The position numbers and the translations under genes are program-made. Shown piece after piece: positions 15,172 to 22,074 of a DNA stretch of 29,555 nucleotides. This DNA is from a virus: the IMG/VR virus record IMGVR_UViG_3300005613_000310, positions 1-29,555 of that record, one strand, 5' to 3'. Numbering within the stretch: the stretch's first letter is position 1; every line of letters begins with the position of its first letter. A model generated the notes under the pieces. It ran no database searches, had not been told where the DNA came from, and saw nothing but the letters and a program-made list of their open reading frames with translations.

Positions 15172-15435
15172 TCATAAAAGCTTCTCCAAACTGTGTGCTT
15201 GATTCCCCTTATACTTCGCTATTTGTTCTTGAATAATGTTGTAGTAATTGATAGCTGCTCTGACCTGCTCGTCAGGCTCCATGCAAGCCGCTAGATTTTC
15301 ATTAGAAACCATTGCACAAGTAAGTAAAGTCACGCCCAATTCAAATTTATCTCCAAGCACTGCCTGCAAAGGAGTACCATCTTGCGTGAATCTTGTAAGT
15401 AGATCGCAAAGTTGCGTAGCTTGCTCGTGATTCAT
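15172..15435 (-). CDS. Small helical hypothetical protein
   Basis: An 87-aa, mostly helical and mildly acidic protein (MNHEQATQLCDLLTRFTQ at the start; A-A-I-N-Y-Y-N-I-I-Q-E-Q near the end). No membrane segment or motif seen. It is 15 bp downstream of the 129-aa gene and probably co-transcribed with it. Confidence 0.66.
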   Translation of the reverse strand: MNHEQATQLCDLLTRFTQDGTPLQAVLGDKFELGVTLLTCAMVSNENLAACMEPDEQVRAAINYYNIIQEQIAKYKGNQAHSLEKLL

Positions 15436-15450
15436 TACAGTTAAATTAAT

Positions 15451-15840
15451 TTAAAGAACATTACTTTTACAATAACAGAAATAGTCATAAGCATTCATTG
15501 CATTCACGTGAAATCTTTTGCTCATCATTAAACGTTTCTTTTTTTCTAGAAAATCTTCATACAAATTACAGTTGTATTCAGGAACAGAAGAGTCAATCGG
15601 ATCCTTTAAAATAAGTATTTCCTGATCGACAACTTCTATTTGCATTTGAAAATCTTCAGCAGCATCTTTATGAGTGCGTGAAAGAAACTTAGCTTCCTGT
15701 TGAGAACTAGGAGCCTTTAGCTTCTCATAAAATGCTGCGTTTAAGTGTGGGTGCAGATGAGACCATCTACCTGATGGAACTGTGTCAACATGTGTCTTGT
15801 ATTTTGGAGTGAGTGCTGAATGAAAAGTTGAGAGTGTCAT
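15451..15840 (-). CDS. Hypothetical protein, 129 aa
   Basis: A 129-aa protein with ATG at 15840, 4 bp after the stop of a small secreted or membrane protein. The first third is His/Pro-rich (S-H-L-H-P-H-L); residues 50-110 are charged and probably coiled, with E-K-K-K-R-L-M-M-S-K-R; the end has Y-D-Y-F-C-Y-C-K. No family recognised. Confidence 0.68.
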   Translation of the reverse strand: MTLSTFHSALTPKYKTHVDTVPSGRWSHLHPHLNAAFYEKLKAPSSQQEAKFLSRTHKDAAEDFQMQIEVVDQEILILKDPIDSSVPEYNCNLYEDFLEKKKRLMMSKRFHVNAMNAYDYFCYCKSNVL

Positions 15841-15844
15841 TTAA

Positions 15845-15988
15845 TCAGATGAAAAGAATTGGATCATCCACTTCTTCACAAACCTTAGCATGTGCCTTGA
15901 GCCCACTGCAGAGCACAAGAGCAAAAAGTGTAGCAGTCGTGACAAGACCTATAAGTGTCATAGAGCTTTTGAAAATAAAAAGATTCAT
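15845..15988 (-). CDS. Small signal-peptide or single-pass membrane protein
   Basis: A 47-aa frame, MNLFIFKSSMTLIGLVTTAT at the start, with a hydrophobic segment of about 18 residues from 11 to 28, then C-S-G-L-K-A-H-A followed by K-V-C-E-E-V-D-D. This can be read as a signal peptide with cleavage after A-H-A or as one membrane anchor with a short acidic outer tail. The Cys after L-V-L does not fit a standard lipobox. It is the first gene of a leftward run and is divergent from the 16031 gene. A membrane or lysis accessory role is possible. Confidence 0.6.
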   Translation of the reverse strand: MNLFIFKSSMTLIGLVTTATLFALVLCSGLKAHAKVCEEVDDPILFI

Positions 15989-16003
15989 TGAAAAGAAAGT
16001 GAT

Positions 16004-16009
16004 TAAAAT
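16004..16009 (+). promoter_or_regulatory. -10 promoter element for the 66-aa gene
   Basis: TAAAAT, 21 nt before the ATG at 16031, matching the spacing at the 888, 3899 and 11546 genes. A TATAAA at 16021-16026 is close to the start codon and is an alternative. Confidence 0.38.
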
Positions 16010-16030
16010 AATTTAAAACATATAAAAAGC

Positions 16031-16231
16031 ATGTTCAGTGAACTGAAGTTTGAGCCAGCCACTAAGGATTTATTTTGGGAAGAAAAAATAAAGAGATCAA
16101 TAGAGGCAATGGAAACAACAAGCGAGTTAAAAGAACTCGCGATCCTGCTCGCTAGGATCGCGACACAAAGAGCGGGAGTGATTAACGGACTTACAAAAGC
16201 ACTAATGGACGCTGAGTTTGGTTCAAAGTGA
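16031..16231 (+). CDS. Small helical hypothetical protein
   Basis: A 66-aa frame, MFSELKFEPATKDLFWEEKI at the start, then an amphipathic helical region (E-L-K-E-L-A-I-L-L-A-R-I-A-T-Q-R-A-G-V-I). It reads like a compact two-helix protein. It stands alone on the plus strand, divergent from 15988 and overlapping the convergent gene at 16223 by 9 bp. I recall similar small proteins in cyanophages but no function. Confidence 0.68.
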   Translation: MFSELKFEPATKDLFWEEKIKRSIEAMETTSELKELAILLARIATQRAGVINGLTKALMDAEFGSK

Positions 16232-17206
16232 CGCGTCCTCTCCTGTGGGGTTCGATGCAGGAAGAGCTTTAGTCTCAGTTGGAACAGCAGGAAGAATTTC
16301 TACTCCTTCCTTGATTCCATACTGACCATTCAGCTTTGCTGCGATCATGTCGCAGTAGGCCTGAATGTATCCCTTGTACTTCTCCTGATCAGACCAAGTC
16401 TTTTCATAGTCCTCTTCTCTGATCATAAACTTATCAAGAGCTTCAGCTGCTTCATCAATGCTCTCAGCAAGAGGCATCTCGTAGCTTTCAATGCCACAGA
16501 TCTCAACCCCACGCTCTCCTTCCATTGCACGCTCAAAAGAGCAGCTGAACACAGAGAGAGCATGAACTTGTTGAGAGAAAGTCGCGCTTACTTCTTCTTC
16601 ATTCACACGGTTAAGGCAGGACTCTACAGCCCGGTCAAATTCTTTTGTCTTGTTAGAAAGATCAACACCATTGAGACCTTTGATTGATAAAACAAGAGGC
16701 TTGTTGTGTGCACGCTTGTTATCTTTTGTCAGTACATACACACAATACATTGTGCGTACAGTGTACTTACGTTTGTAATCACTTTCCTTTGCTGCATTCT
16801 CTTTGTCCTCGTCAAACAATTGTTTGGCGATGGGATGATCGAAAGTACCAATCATTTCTTTATTGCCAACTGTCTCTTGAATAATCAGAGGACTAACATG
16901 CAATCTTTGAAAGCGGATGGATGTAAAGTTAATACCTTTCTCTACGTTTTTGGCTGAGCCATGGCCGCCAAAGCTTTGCTCGTAATTAAAAATGACAGCA
17001 CCTTTAGGATGCTCAGGGTATTCCATGTCTTTCTCAGACGCTGTCCATTCGCAATGCTGAAGGTCTTGCTCTTTCAGAAACCAGCCCATCCTCTTTGATT
17101 TATTTAGGGGCTGGAGAGTAGCAAGTGTTTGATACCCTGATTTATATTTAGCACTTGAGAAAATTTGGAAGTCTCTGGCTGAACGCTTTTTGATACTTGA
17201 TGGCAT
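16223..17206 (-). CDS. Replication/recombination-associated protein of unknown function
   Basis: A 327-aa protein with ATG at 17206. The N-terminal region includes L-Q-P-L-N-K-S-K-R-M-G-W-F-L-K and a C-E-W segment, then F-N-Y-E-Q-S-F-G-G-H-G-S-A-K; the middle has a strand-rich part (Y-K-R-K-Y-T-V-R-T-M-Y-C-V-Y-V-L). The C-terminal 20 residues are a Pro/Thr-rich linker. This resembles a domain of unknown function in cyanobacteria and their phages (I think DUF5895). It follows the SSB gene by 76 bp, so a role in single-stranded DNA handling, such as annealing or mediator, is an inference from context. Confidence 0.6.
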   Translation of the reverse strand: MPSSIKKRSARDFQIFSSAKYKSGYQTLATLQPLNKSKRMGWFLKEQDLQHCEWTASEKDMEYPEHPKGAVIFNYEQSFGGHGSAKNVEKGINFTSIRFQRLHVSPLIIQETVGNKEMIGTFDHPIAKQLFDEDKENAAKESDYKRKYTVRTMYCVYVLTKDNKRAHNKPLVLSIKGLNGVDLSNKTKEFDRAVESCLNRVNEEEVSATFSQQVHALSVFSCSFERAMEGERGVEICGIESYEMPLAESIDEAAEALDKFMIREEDYEKTWSDQEKYKGYIQAYCDMIAAKLNGQYGIKEGVEILPAVPTETKALPASNPTGEDASL

Positions 17207-17237
17207 GGGATTGTTCGTGATGGTACGTGATTAAAAC

Positions 17238-17251
17238 AGGTGGAAGCACCT
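17238..17251 (-). terminator. Weak terminator or attenuator hairpin between SSB and the next gene
   Basis: On the minus strand: AGGTG, loop CTTC, CACCT, then GTTTTAA. The 5-bp stem and short U-tract suggest only partial termination, which could set the level of the 327-aa gene relative to the SSB. Confidence 0.35.
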
Positions 17252-17282
17252 AGGCGATGCTCCCAACTCTGAAATGCTAGCC

Positions 17283-18068
17283 TTAAAAATGCTCGTTGTC
17301 ATCGATTGCATTCACCTGAGCTGGCGGTGTCTGTTGTACAGTCCAACCATTCTCAGAGCTTTCTGGCCACAGAGATTTCGCAACGCTTCCATTAGAGATG
17401 TTTACTTTAGGTTTGATCTCAGGAGTTGCTCCCGGTTGTGGCCTAGGAGGAAGAGTCATTTTGGTCACAGAGATCTGAGTTGTCTGACGAGGTTCACCTG
17501 TAGTTTGGTCAACCCAACCTCTTGTAGATAGTCTGCCTAGGATTGTGAGACCTGATCCTTTACGGGTGAAGTCAGCCATGAGTCTTGCGATAGGCAACTT
17601 GTCATTGGCTCCATTGATTGCTACCAAATTAAACAGATCACTCTGCCCATCACCGGTACGAACTTGAAGTGTTTGGTTAACGATCAAGAGTCCATCACTT
17701 GTTCGCTTTACATTTTTAGGATCTGATTCATCGATGTCTTTAATACAACGTCCAGCCAAAAGGACATCATTGAAACGTGTAAAGCCATCACCAACAGGTT
17801 CAACTGAACCTGAGATAACAGAAAACTTTTTTGTTTCTAAGTCGTGACGTAGAGTACCGCGATTAACAAAGATTTTCATGCCAGCACGCGCACATTCTTG
17901 AAACATCTTTGCTCGTTCACCGACAACCACTAGTTCGAGCGGAGTGTCTATTCTGTTTTTCCCTGCTTGAGTAACGTTGGCCAAGCATTTAGATACAAAC
18001 CAACTAGGATTACTGTTGTCAGGGAGAGGATCACCAATAAGAGTGACAGTGAGAGAGGAGAAGTTCAT
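17283..18068 (-). CDS. Single-stranded DNA-binding protein with two OB folds
   Basis: A 261-aa SSB-like protein. Residues about 5-95 form a degenerate OB fold; residues about 98-208 form a clearer one with F-N-D-V-L-L-A-G-R, F-N-L-V-A-I-N-G, K-G-S-G-L-T-I-L-G-R-L-S-T-R-G-W-V-D and T-G-E-P-R-Q-T-T-Q-I-S-V. A Pro/Gly-rich linker follows, and the tail ends N-A-I-D-D-N-E-H-F: acidic with a final Phe, as in bacterial SSBs whose tips recruit partner proteins. It should coat and protect single strands during replication. The gene lies in one run with the polymerase and overlaps the previous gene by 4 bp. Confidence 0.85.
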   Translation of the reverse strand: MNFSSLTVTLIGDPLPDNSNPSWFVSKCLANVTQAGKNRIDTPLELVVVGERAKMFQECARAGMKIFVNRGTLRHDLETKKFSVISGSVEPVGDGFTRFNDVLLAGRCIKDIDESDPKNVKRTSDGLLIVNQTLQVRTGDGQSDLFNLVAINGANDKLPIARLMADFTRKGSGLTILGRLSTRGWVDQTTGEPRQTTQISVTKMTLPPRPQPGATPEIKPKVNISNGSVAKSLWPESSENGWTVQQTPPAQVNAIDDNEHF

Positions 18069-18385
18069 TGCGGTGAAAAAAGTTTGTTGAGAGCTGAGCA
18101 GACTTTATCGTTGCTCAATAGTTTAAGAGAGTCAGATAGACAGGTGTAAATACCCTCTGCATCATAAAAGATTAACAGCATTTGTTGAGCTTCATCATCA
18201 CCAGTTTTATTTCCAGTTAACCCTTCTAGTATTTCTGTTCCCATATCCGACACCAGAAGTTCAACTAAATATTCAATTGCAGTTTTATATTGACCGGGCT
18301 GCATCAAGTAGATGAGGTCACAGATCAAGTCGTGGTTTGGATCCAAAACAGATTCCTCAGAAGGTTCGCGAATAAATGAAAACAT
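18065..18385 (-). CDS. Small acidic protein between polymerase and SSB
   Basis: A 106-aa acidic, helical protein. Its ATG overlaps the polymerase stop by one base and its end overlaps the SSB start by 4 bp, so all three are translationally coupled. Hydrophobic helices such as C-D-L-I-Y-L-M and A-I-E-Y-L-V-E-L-L-V alternate with acidic loops. No motif recognised. Coupling suggests a replication accessory protein. Confidence 0.72.
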   Translation of the reverse strand: MFSFIREPSEESVLDPNHDLICDLIYLMQPGQYKTAIEYLVELLVSDMGTEILEGLTGNKTGDDEAQQMLLIFYDAEGIYTCLSDSLKLLSNDKVCSALNKLFSPQ

Positions 18386-20250
18386 TAGTGAGTCTCATAC
18401 CAACATGATCCTAGTTTCGCATCACCTTCAATAGGAACTCTAAATTTAAAATCATTTCCTGATTCTATAAAAGACTTTAAAGATAATTCTTTAACTCTGT
18501 CAGCCACGCCTGGACGACATGAAAGCTGTACTTCATCATGAACAAAGGCATGTTGTTGCCAATCAATACCATAAACCAATCCTTGCGAATTTAAATTACG
18601 ATGAATGTTAATCACAACTTGCTTCATCAGAACAGCACCAGCTGCTTGCAATAATACATTTAAAGATTTAAATTCAGATCTACAGAACAAAGGACGTTTG
18701 TCAAGACCAAGAAGAAACCCACGCCGTTCTAAATTTGAGCTGAGAGATTTTTTTAAAAGAGCTAGTGCTGGCACACCAGCCATGAAAGAATTGATTGCCT
18801 CTCTTCCAAGCTGCTTAATCTTTTCAGGGTCTGTTTCATTTGGGTCAACGATTGTACCTGCTTTGTAGTACCCAGCTCCATACAACACTGCGTAAAGAAG
18901 TCTTTTACTTATATCTCTTGTCGCCACACCAAACTTTTCTTGATTGAAACTATGTATATCTATATCATCATCACAAACTAATCTTCCATACTCACCTTGA
19001 TCATAGATAGCTAAGTAACCAGCCAAGCATCTCAGTTCAAGTGCCTTAGCATCTACGCCGATAAGATCAAAACCATCAGGGGGTAAGAACAAGGAGCGAC
19101 ATTCTTTTCCAAAGGGCGAGTACCCAGCCGGAACTTGTGCCATGTTCGGAGACTTATGGCTAGCTCTACCAGTGATGCAGCCATTGGTAATGAGATCACC
19201 ATGTATTAAATTATCATCTGTAACTAGCTTTAGCCATGCATTAGAACCCTCCTTAATTTGTCCCAGCCTTTTCTTGATGAGCATATATTCTGAGAGAAGT
19301 TTTGCCTCAGGATATATAAGTTTTTCTAATACTTCGTCATCAAGAACTGGGTTACCTTTCTCTGTTCTTGCAGTAGGTTCCCACCCATATTTTTCTTTAA
19401 GCCTTTCGCAAATCTGCTGACGGCTACCGGGATTAAACTCAATAACTTTTGGCCTCCACACCGTCTCTCCCTTTAAGTAACCTGTGTTCTTATTGTTTAC
19501 CTTTGGTGTAAACCAATCACCCTCATCTTTTGAAGGGAAAGCCTCTCTAAGCTGGCCCTCTAATTCATCCTTCCGCTTTTCAAGTTCAGCCACCAAATCA
19601 TTAGCCGCATCAACATCAAATCCAAAGCCAGATCTAATCTGTCTTTCAATACATCGAGCCAAGTCATGTTCCAGACGCAGCGCTCGTTCGTATTTACGGG
19701 GTTGATCACACAGCAGTTTGTATAACTTGAACGAGACACTGACATCTTGTAAACAATAATCAAGCATTTCTTGTGTGAAAGTCTCAAAGTTTTTGAAATC
19801 ACCTTTGTAGTCTTTGAAGCGGTGGCCCCAGGCTTCCAGAGAAGCAGAGCCCATAAGACGGGAGGGAACATGATTGAAATCAACTTGATCTATTTCGTGA
19901 AGTTTTTCTTTAGGCCACAGCAATCTCACACAGACCAAGGTGTCAATTACTTCTTTAGTAGAGAAATCTATTGCACCCGGATGCAGCTTTTCTATTACAG
20001 GAATGTCATAGAAAATTATATTGTGACCAATGACAACATCAGCTGAATCCAGATGAACAAGAGCGTTGCTAATGCGGTCAGGCCTGTAACTAAAAGTCTG
20101 TCCTGAGTTGACATCTTTAATGACGATACAATGTATCTTGTTAACATCATTGTAAAATCCGTTTGTTTCTATGTCAAAAAGAAGAACTACTTTATCCGAA
20201 CTTGGAGGCAGAGGAAACTTCGAAGTCGTGTGAAGAAAGGATGGAATCAT
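18385..20250 (-). CDS. polA: Family A DNA polymerase with 3'-5' exonuclease
   Basis: A 621-aa replicative polymerase of the T7 type. Exonuclease motifs: D26-I-E28 (Exo I), N-I-I-F-Y-D82 (Exo II), Y165-C-L-Q-D169 (Exo III). Polymerase motifs: T-G-R at 360-362, motif A D400-A-K-A-L-E-L-R (E405), motif B R445-x3-K449-x3-Y453-x3-Y-G, and motif C H571-D572-E573. Tyr at position 453 matches T7 Tyr526. All catalytic residues are present, so proofreading and synthesis should both work. It is shorter than T7 gp5 (704 aa). No 5' nuclease domain. A 76-aa gene overlaps its 5' end by 59 bp. Confidence 0.97.
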   Translation of the reverse strand: MIPSFLHTTSKFPLPPSSDKVVLLFDIETNGFYNDVNKIHCIVIKDVNSGQTFSYRPDRISNALVHLDSADVVIGHNIIFYDIPVIEKLHPGAIDFSTKEVIDTLVCVRLLWPKEKLHEIDQVDFNHVPSRLMGSASLEAWGHRFKDYKGDFKNFETFTQEMLDYCLQDVSVSFKLYKLLCDQPRKYERALRLEHDLARCIERQIRSGFGFDVDAANDLVAELEKRKDELEGQLREAFPSKDEGDWFTPKVNNKNTGYLKGETVWRPKVIEFNPGSRQQICERLKEKYGWEPTARTEKGNPVLDDEVLEKLIYPEAKLLSEYMLIKKRLGQIKEGSNAWLKLVTDDNLIHGDLITNGCITGRASHKSPNMAQVPAGYSPFGKECRSLFLPPDGFDLIGVDAKALELRCLAGYLAIYDQGEYGRLVCDDDIDIHSFNQEKFGVATRDISKRLLYAVLYGAGYYKAGTIVDPNETDPEKIKQLGREAINSFMAGVPALALLKKSLSSNLERRGFLLGLDKRPLFCRSEFKSLNVLLQAAGAVLMKQVVINIHRNLNSQGLVYGIDWQQHAFVHDEVQLSCRPGVADRVKELSLKSFIESGNDFKFRVPIEGDAKLGSCWYETH

Positions 20251-20422
20251 TTTCTTTTAGCCAGTGTAAAATTTGAAGGGCAATGGTTTGTTGTGGGGCA
20301 TTAAAAGCCCGAGCTACATCCGATGTACTGTTGATAGGAATGAGAACAAACTTTCCTGCATCTTGATCAGGCTTTATGCAATGAGTGATGCCGCTTATGT
20401 TTGTAGCTATTACGTAGCTCAT
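20192..20422 (-). CDS. Small hypothetical protein overlapping the polymerase start
   Basis: A 76-aa frame with ATG at 20422, overlapping the methyltransferase stop by 4 bp. It is mixed alpha/beta: I-S-G-I-T-H-C-I-K-P, G-K-F-V-L-I-P-I-N, then helix V-A-R-A-F-N-A-P-Q-Q-T-I-A-L-Q-I-L-H-W-L. The last 19 codons overlap the polymerase in another frame. The N-terminal two thirds look like a normal small protein. Function unknown. Confidence 0.62.
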   Translation of the reverse strand: MSYVIATNISGITHCIKPDQDAGKFVLIPINSTSDVARAFNAPQQTIALQILHWLKENDSILSSHDFEVSSASKFG

Positions 20423-21087
20423 GAGTTACTCCAGATAAATGCCTGCTGATAATCATCGACAAGAAGTTTCATGCCAAGAGTGTCATGAAGAACCTCTCTA
20501 ATCAAACGACCCTTGCCGATAAGCTTTTGATCATAGGGGCTTTTAATATTATCGTCTACGATTACCAAGGAGCCATCTTCCAATAGTTCTTTTGCAACGA
20601 ACAGTTCTTTGAGATGATGAGCAGCAGACTCATGGTCATGATTCCAATCATCAATATTAAAAGAATCTAAATAAAGAACTGATATTGGATAAGTTAAATT
20701 ACTTAGATAATCAACGCTATCATTTTGAATCACTAAAGCACACTCTGTGCTTTTACGAGCCAGCTCACAAGCAGCGGGATCGATATCAATAGACAACAGT
20801 ATGCCTGAGTGATACTTAATAAAAGCATCAAAGAGAAGAGTGGAGCAACCGTCGCCTTCATAGTTATTCACCTCACGATATGTACCTGTCTCAACGATAC
20901 AGAGATGATCTTGCAAATGTTCTTTGATGTATTCAAATATTTTCTCAAAGCCATCAGCCCTGGCACGAAGCCTAGGCTTTACGAGTGCAAAGAATTCATC
21001 CCAAGTTGTGTGGTCTCCTTGCAGTGGTTCAGGCGTACGCACATTGGGGGAGCGATTTGAGTTGGGTTGGATCTTGAGAACTGACAT
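20419..21087 (-). CDS. Class I SAM-dependent methyltransferase
   Basis: A 222-aa protein with the Rossmann methyltransferase core: motif I V-E-T-G-T-Y (65-70), then G-D-G-C-S-T-L-L-F, the acidic S-I-D-I-D (99-103) that binds the ribose, Y-L-D-S (139-142), and L-V-I-V-D-D-N (174-180). It resembles the Methyltransf_24 group of small-molecule or sugar O-methyltransferases rather than DNA methylases: there is no N/D-P-P-Y/F motif. ATG at 21087 is chosen over the upstream TTG at 21102. Substrate unknown; a glycan or nucleotide sugar is plausible given the phage's glycosyltransferase. Confidence 0.78.
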   Translation of the reverse strand: MSVLKIQPNSNRSPNVRTPEPLQGDHTTWDEFFALVKPRLRARADGFEKIFEYIKEHLQDHLCIVETGTYREVNNYEGDGCSTLLFDAFIKYHSGILLSIDIDPAACELARKSTECALVIQNDSVDYLSNLTYPISVLYLDSFNIDDWNHDHESAAHHLKELFVAKELLEDGSLVIVDDNIKSPYDQKLIGKGRLIREVLHDTLGMKLLVDDYQQAFIWSNS

Positions 21088-21161
21088 TGTGTTGGTGATC
21101 AACGAAATAAATTTAGCCCTGATGAAAAATAAAGCAATAGATTTGTTGGATTCAGAACCGA

Positions 21162-21167
21162 TATAAT
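21162..21167 (+). promoter_or_regulatory. -10 promoter element for the riboswitch transcript
   Basis: Perfect TATAAT on the plus strand. The predicted start about 7 nt downstream (near 21174) would coincide with the first base of the riboswitch P1 helix (21175). No clear -35 box is visible. Confidence 0.55.
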
Positions 21168-21172
21168 TGAAG

Positions 21173-21222
21173 AACGTTCACCGGTTCACACCGGCGCACT
21201 TCTTCAGGCAGGGAACGGGGCC
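21173..21222 (+). ncRNA. Glutamine riboswitch-like RNA (glnA / downstream-peptide type)
   Basis: P1 is CGTTC (21175-21179) with GAACG (21213-21217). Inside is an ACC-CCGG hairpin (21181-21184 with 21191-21194, loop TTCACA), then GCGCA, a pyrimidine stretch, and G-G-G-A-A-C-G-G-G-G-C-C at the 3' side. This agrees with the family layout I recall for glutamine aptamers: CGUUCACC, hairpin, G-CGCA/ACGGAAG junction, and GGAACGNGCC. These RNAs lie before small peptides in Synechococcus, Prochlorococcus and phages, and control nitrogen-related genes. The downstream YRG-motif peptide strengthens the call. The junction region differs from my memory of the consensus, so a covariance search is decisive. 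Confidence 0.7.
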
Positions 21223-21245
21223 TGAGATTTGACGAGGAACTGACC

Positions 21246-21398
21246 ATGGAAAAACTTTGCTACAGGGGAATCAGCTACAAGCGTTCTCCTATTGAGCTTC
21301 GCTATCTTTTGAATCTTCGCTATCGAATAGATAAGCTCGAACAAGATCTAAACCGATGCAAGCCAACAGCTCATTCTGAAGAGCGAGCTGCTGCTTGA
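21246..21398 (+). CDS. YRG-motif small peptide controlled by the riboswitch (DUF4278-like)
   Basis: A 50-aa frame starting MEKLCYRGISYKRS. The L-x-Y-R-G-x-x-Y motif at residues 4-11 is the signature of DUF4278-type small proteins, the group that includes the cyanobacterial PII-interacting regulator PirA, and peptides after glutamine riboswitches often carry it. A GAGGAA ribosome site lies about 8 nt before the ATG. The C-terminal half is a charged helix (R-Y-R-I-D-K-L-E-Q-D-L-N-R). It may adjust host nitrogen or arginine control during infection; this is an inference by analogy. It is antisense to the 64-aa gene, with 110 bp of overlap. Confidence 0.75.
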   Translation: MEKLCYRGISYKRSPIELRYLLNLRYRIDKLEQDLNRCKPTAHSEERAAA

Positions 21399-21483
21399 TT
21401 GCATCAAGCTCTTCATGAATGTCTTGATGATGAAACCGAAGAGGCTTCTGAATTAATTTCTGAAGCCTTTTCTTTTTAGACAT
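21289..21483 (-). CDS. Small coiled-coil-like protein, antisense to the riboswitch peptide
   Basis: A 64-aa frame, MSKKKRLQKLIQKPLRFHHQ at the start, then a helix with heptad-like hydrophobics (I-H-E-E-L-D-A-I-K-Q-Q-L-A-L-Q-N-E-L-L) and an acidic tail with D-S-E-D-S-K-D-S-E. Its ATG overlaps the stop of the upstream zinc-ribbon gene by 8 bp, which supports that it is real. Its 3' 110 bp are shared with the plus-strand peptide gene, and its first codons overlap that gene's terminator. One of the two may be less conserved. Confidence 0.5.
   Translation of the reverse strand: MSKKKRLQKLIQKPLRFHHQDIHEELDAIKQQLALQNELLACIGLDLVRAYLFDSEDSKDSEAQ
21439..21478 (+). terminator. Intrinsic terminator of the riboswitch-peptide transcript
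   Basis: A 10-bp stem (21439-21448 with 21462-21471, one G-T pair), a 13-nt loop, then TCTTTTT. It lies 40 bp after the peptide stop and closes a complete plus-strand transcription unit of about 300 nt. Confidence 0.75.
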
Positions 21484-21796
21484 TTGTAAATGATTGATAC
21501 CTTACAATCTTATCTACAAATTCAGGTTTAATCGAAACTTTTTCTGATATACGTTTGATGCTATATCCATTTCTTTTTAGCCTACGAATATTTTTTATAG
21601 CGTCTTCATCTATATGAGAAGAGCCAGGTATGAAACCGTATCTGTTTTTTCTGCACTCTTCACGTAAGGCATACCTCTCAACTGTTTTAAATTTAACATC
21701 ACAGGTTAAGCACCTGCAGTAACGCGCAGTGAAAGAATCTTTATGTTGTGTGCAGGTGACTTTTGTTTTTTTAGCATTGCAAACAGGACATTTCAT
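21476..21796 (-). CDS. Zinc-ribbon plus helix-turn-helix regulator (NrdR-like ribbon)
   Basis: A 106-aa protein. Residues 3-34 form a zinc ribbon, C-P-V-C ... C-R-C-L-T-C, with a layout close to the NrdR N terminus (C-P-x-C, T-K-V, R-x-C, C-x-x-C, F-x-T-V/F-E). The second half has a helix-turn-helix-like stretch: D-A-I-K-N-I-R-R-L-K-R-N-G-Y-S-I-K-R-I-S-E-K-V. No NrdR ATP-cone is present. It is probably a small DNA-binding regulator of phage transcription. It is one of three successive zinc-ribbon genes, all linked by 1-4 bp overlaps. Confidence 0.72.
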   Translation of the reverse strand: MKCPVCNAKKTKVTCTQHKDSFTARYCRCLTCDVKFKTVERYALREECRKNRYGFIPGSSHIDEDAIKNIRRLKRNGYSIKRISEKVSIKPEFVDKIVRYQSFTNV

Positions 21797-22074
21797 TTGT
21801 TAGAAATAGATAGTGGCTTTAAATAAAAGGTACGTTTCATATCGCGTGGCATGTTTTTATACTTAGGGGGATGAACAACACGTTCCTTTAAAGGATCAAT
21901 ATTCATCTCTGGACTTTGTTTAGTCCACCATTTTCCTTCACACCAAGCACAGTTTCTGAAGCGGAGAATGAAACCATCCTCTGTATAAACTGTGTCCTTA
22001 ACGTAAGAAGATCCTGGACCTTCTCTTTTACAATCAGGGCAAGCTGGAGCGGGATAGAATTTTCTTTGGGGCAT
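21793..22074 (-). CDS. Zinc-ribbon protein
   Basis: A 93-aa protein with C-P-D-C near residues 12-15 and C-A-W-C near 42-45, separated by a beta-hairpin-like stretch (D-T-V-Y-T-E-D-G-F-I-L-R-F-R-N). The Cys spacing fits a zinc ribbon of the kind found in small phage transcription activators. The C-terminal half is basic (P-K-Y-K-N-M-P-R-D-M-K-R). It overlaps its upstream neighbour by one base and the downstream gene by 4. Nucleic-acid binding is inferred; no target known. Confidence 0.7.
   Translation of the reverse strand: MPQRKFYPAPACPDCKREGPGSSYVKDTVYTEDGFILRFRNCAWCEGKWWTKQSPEMNIDPLKERVVHPPKYKNMPRDMKRTFYLKPLSISNK

Noticed and set aside
21119-21127. CTGATGA on the plus strand as a hammerhead core
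   Set aside because: No GAAA partner or stems in the right positions.
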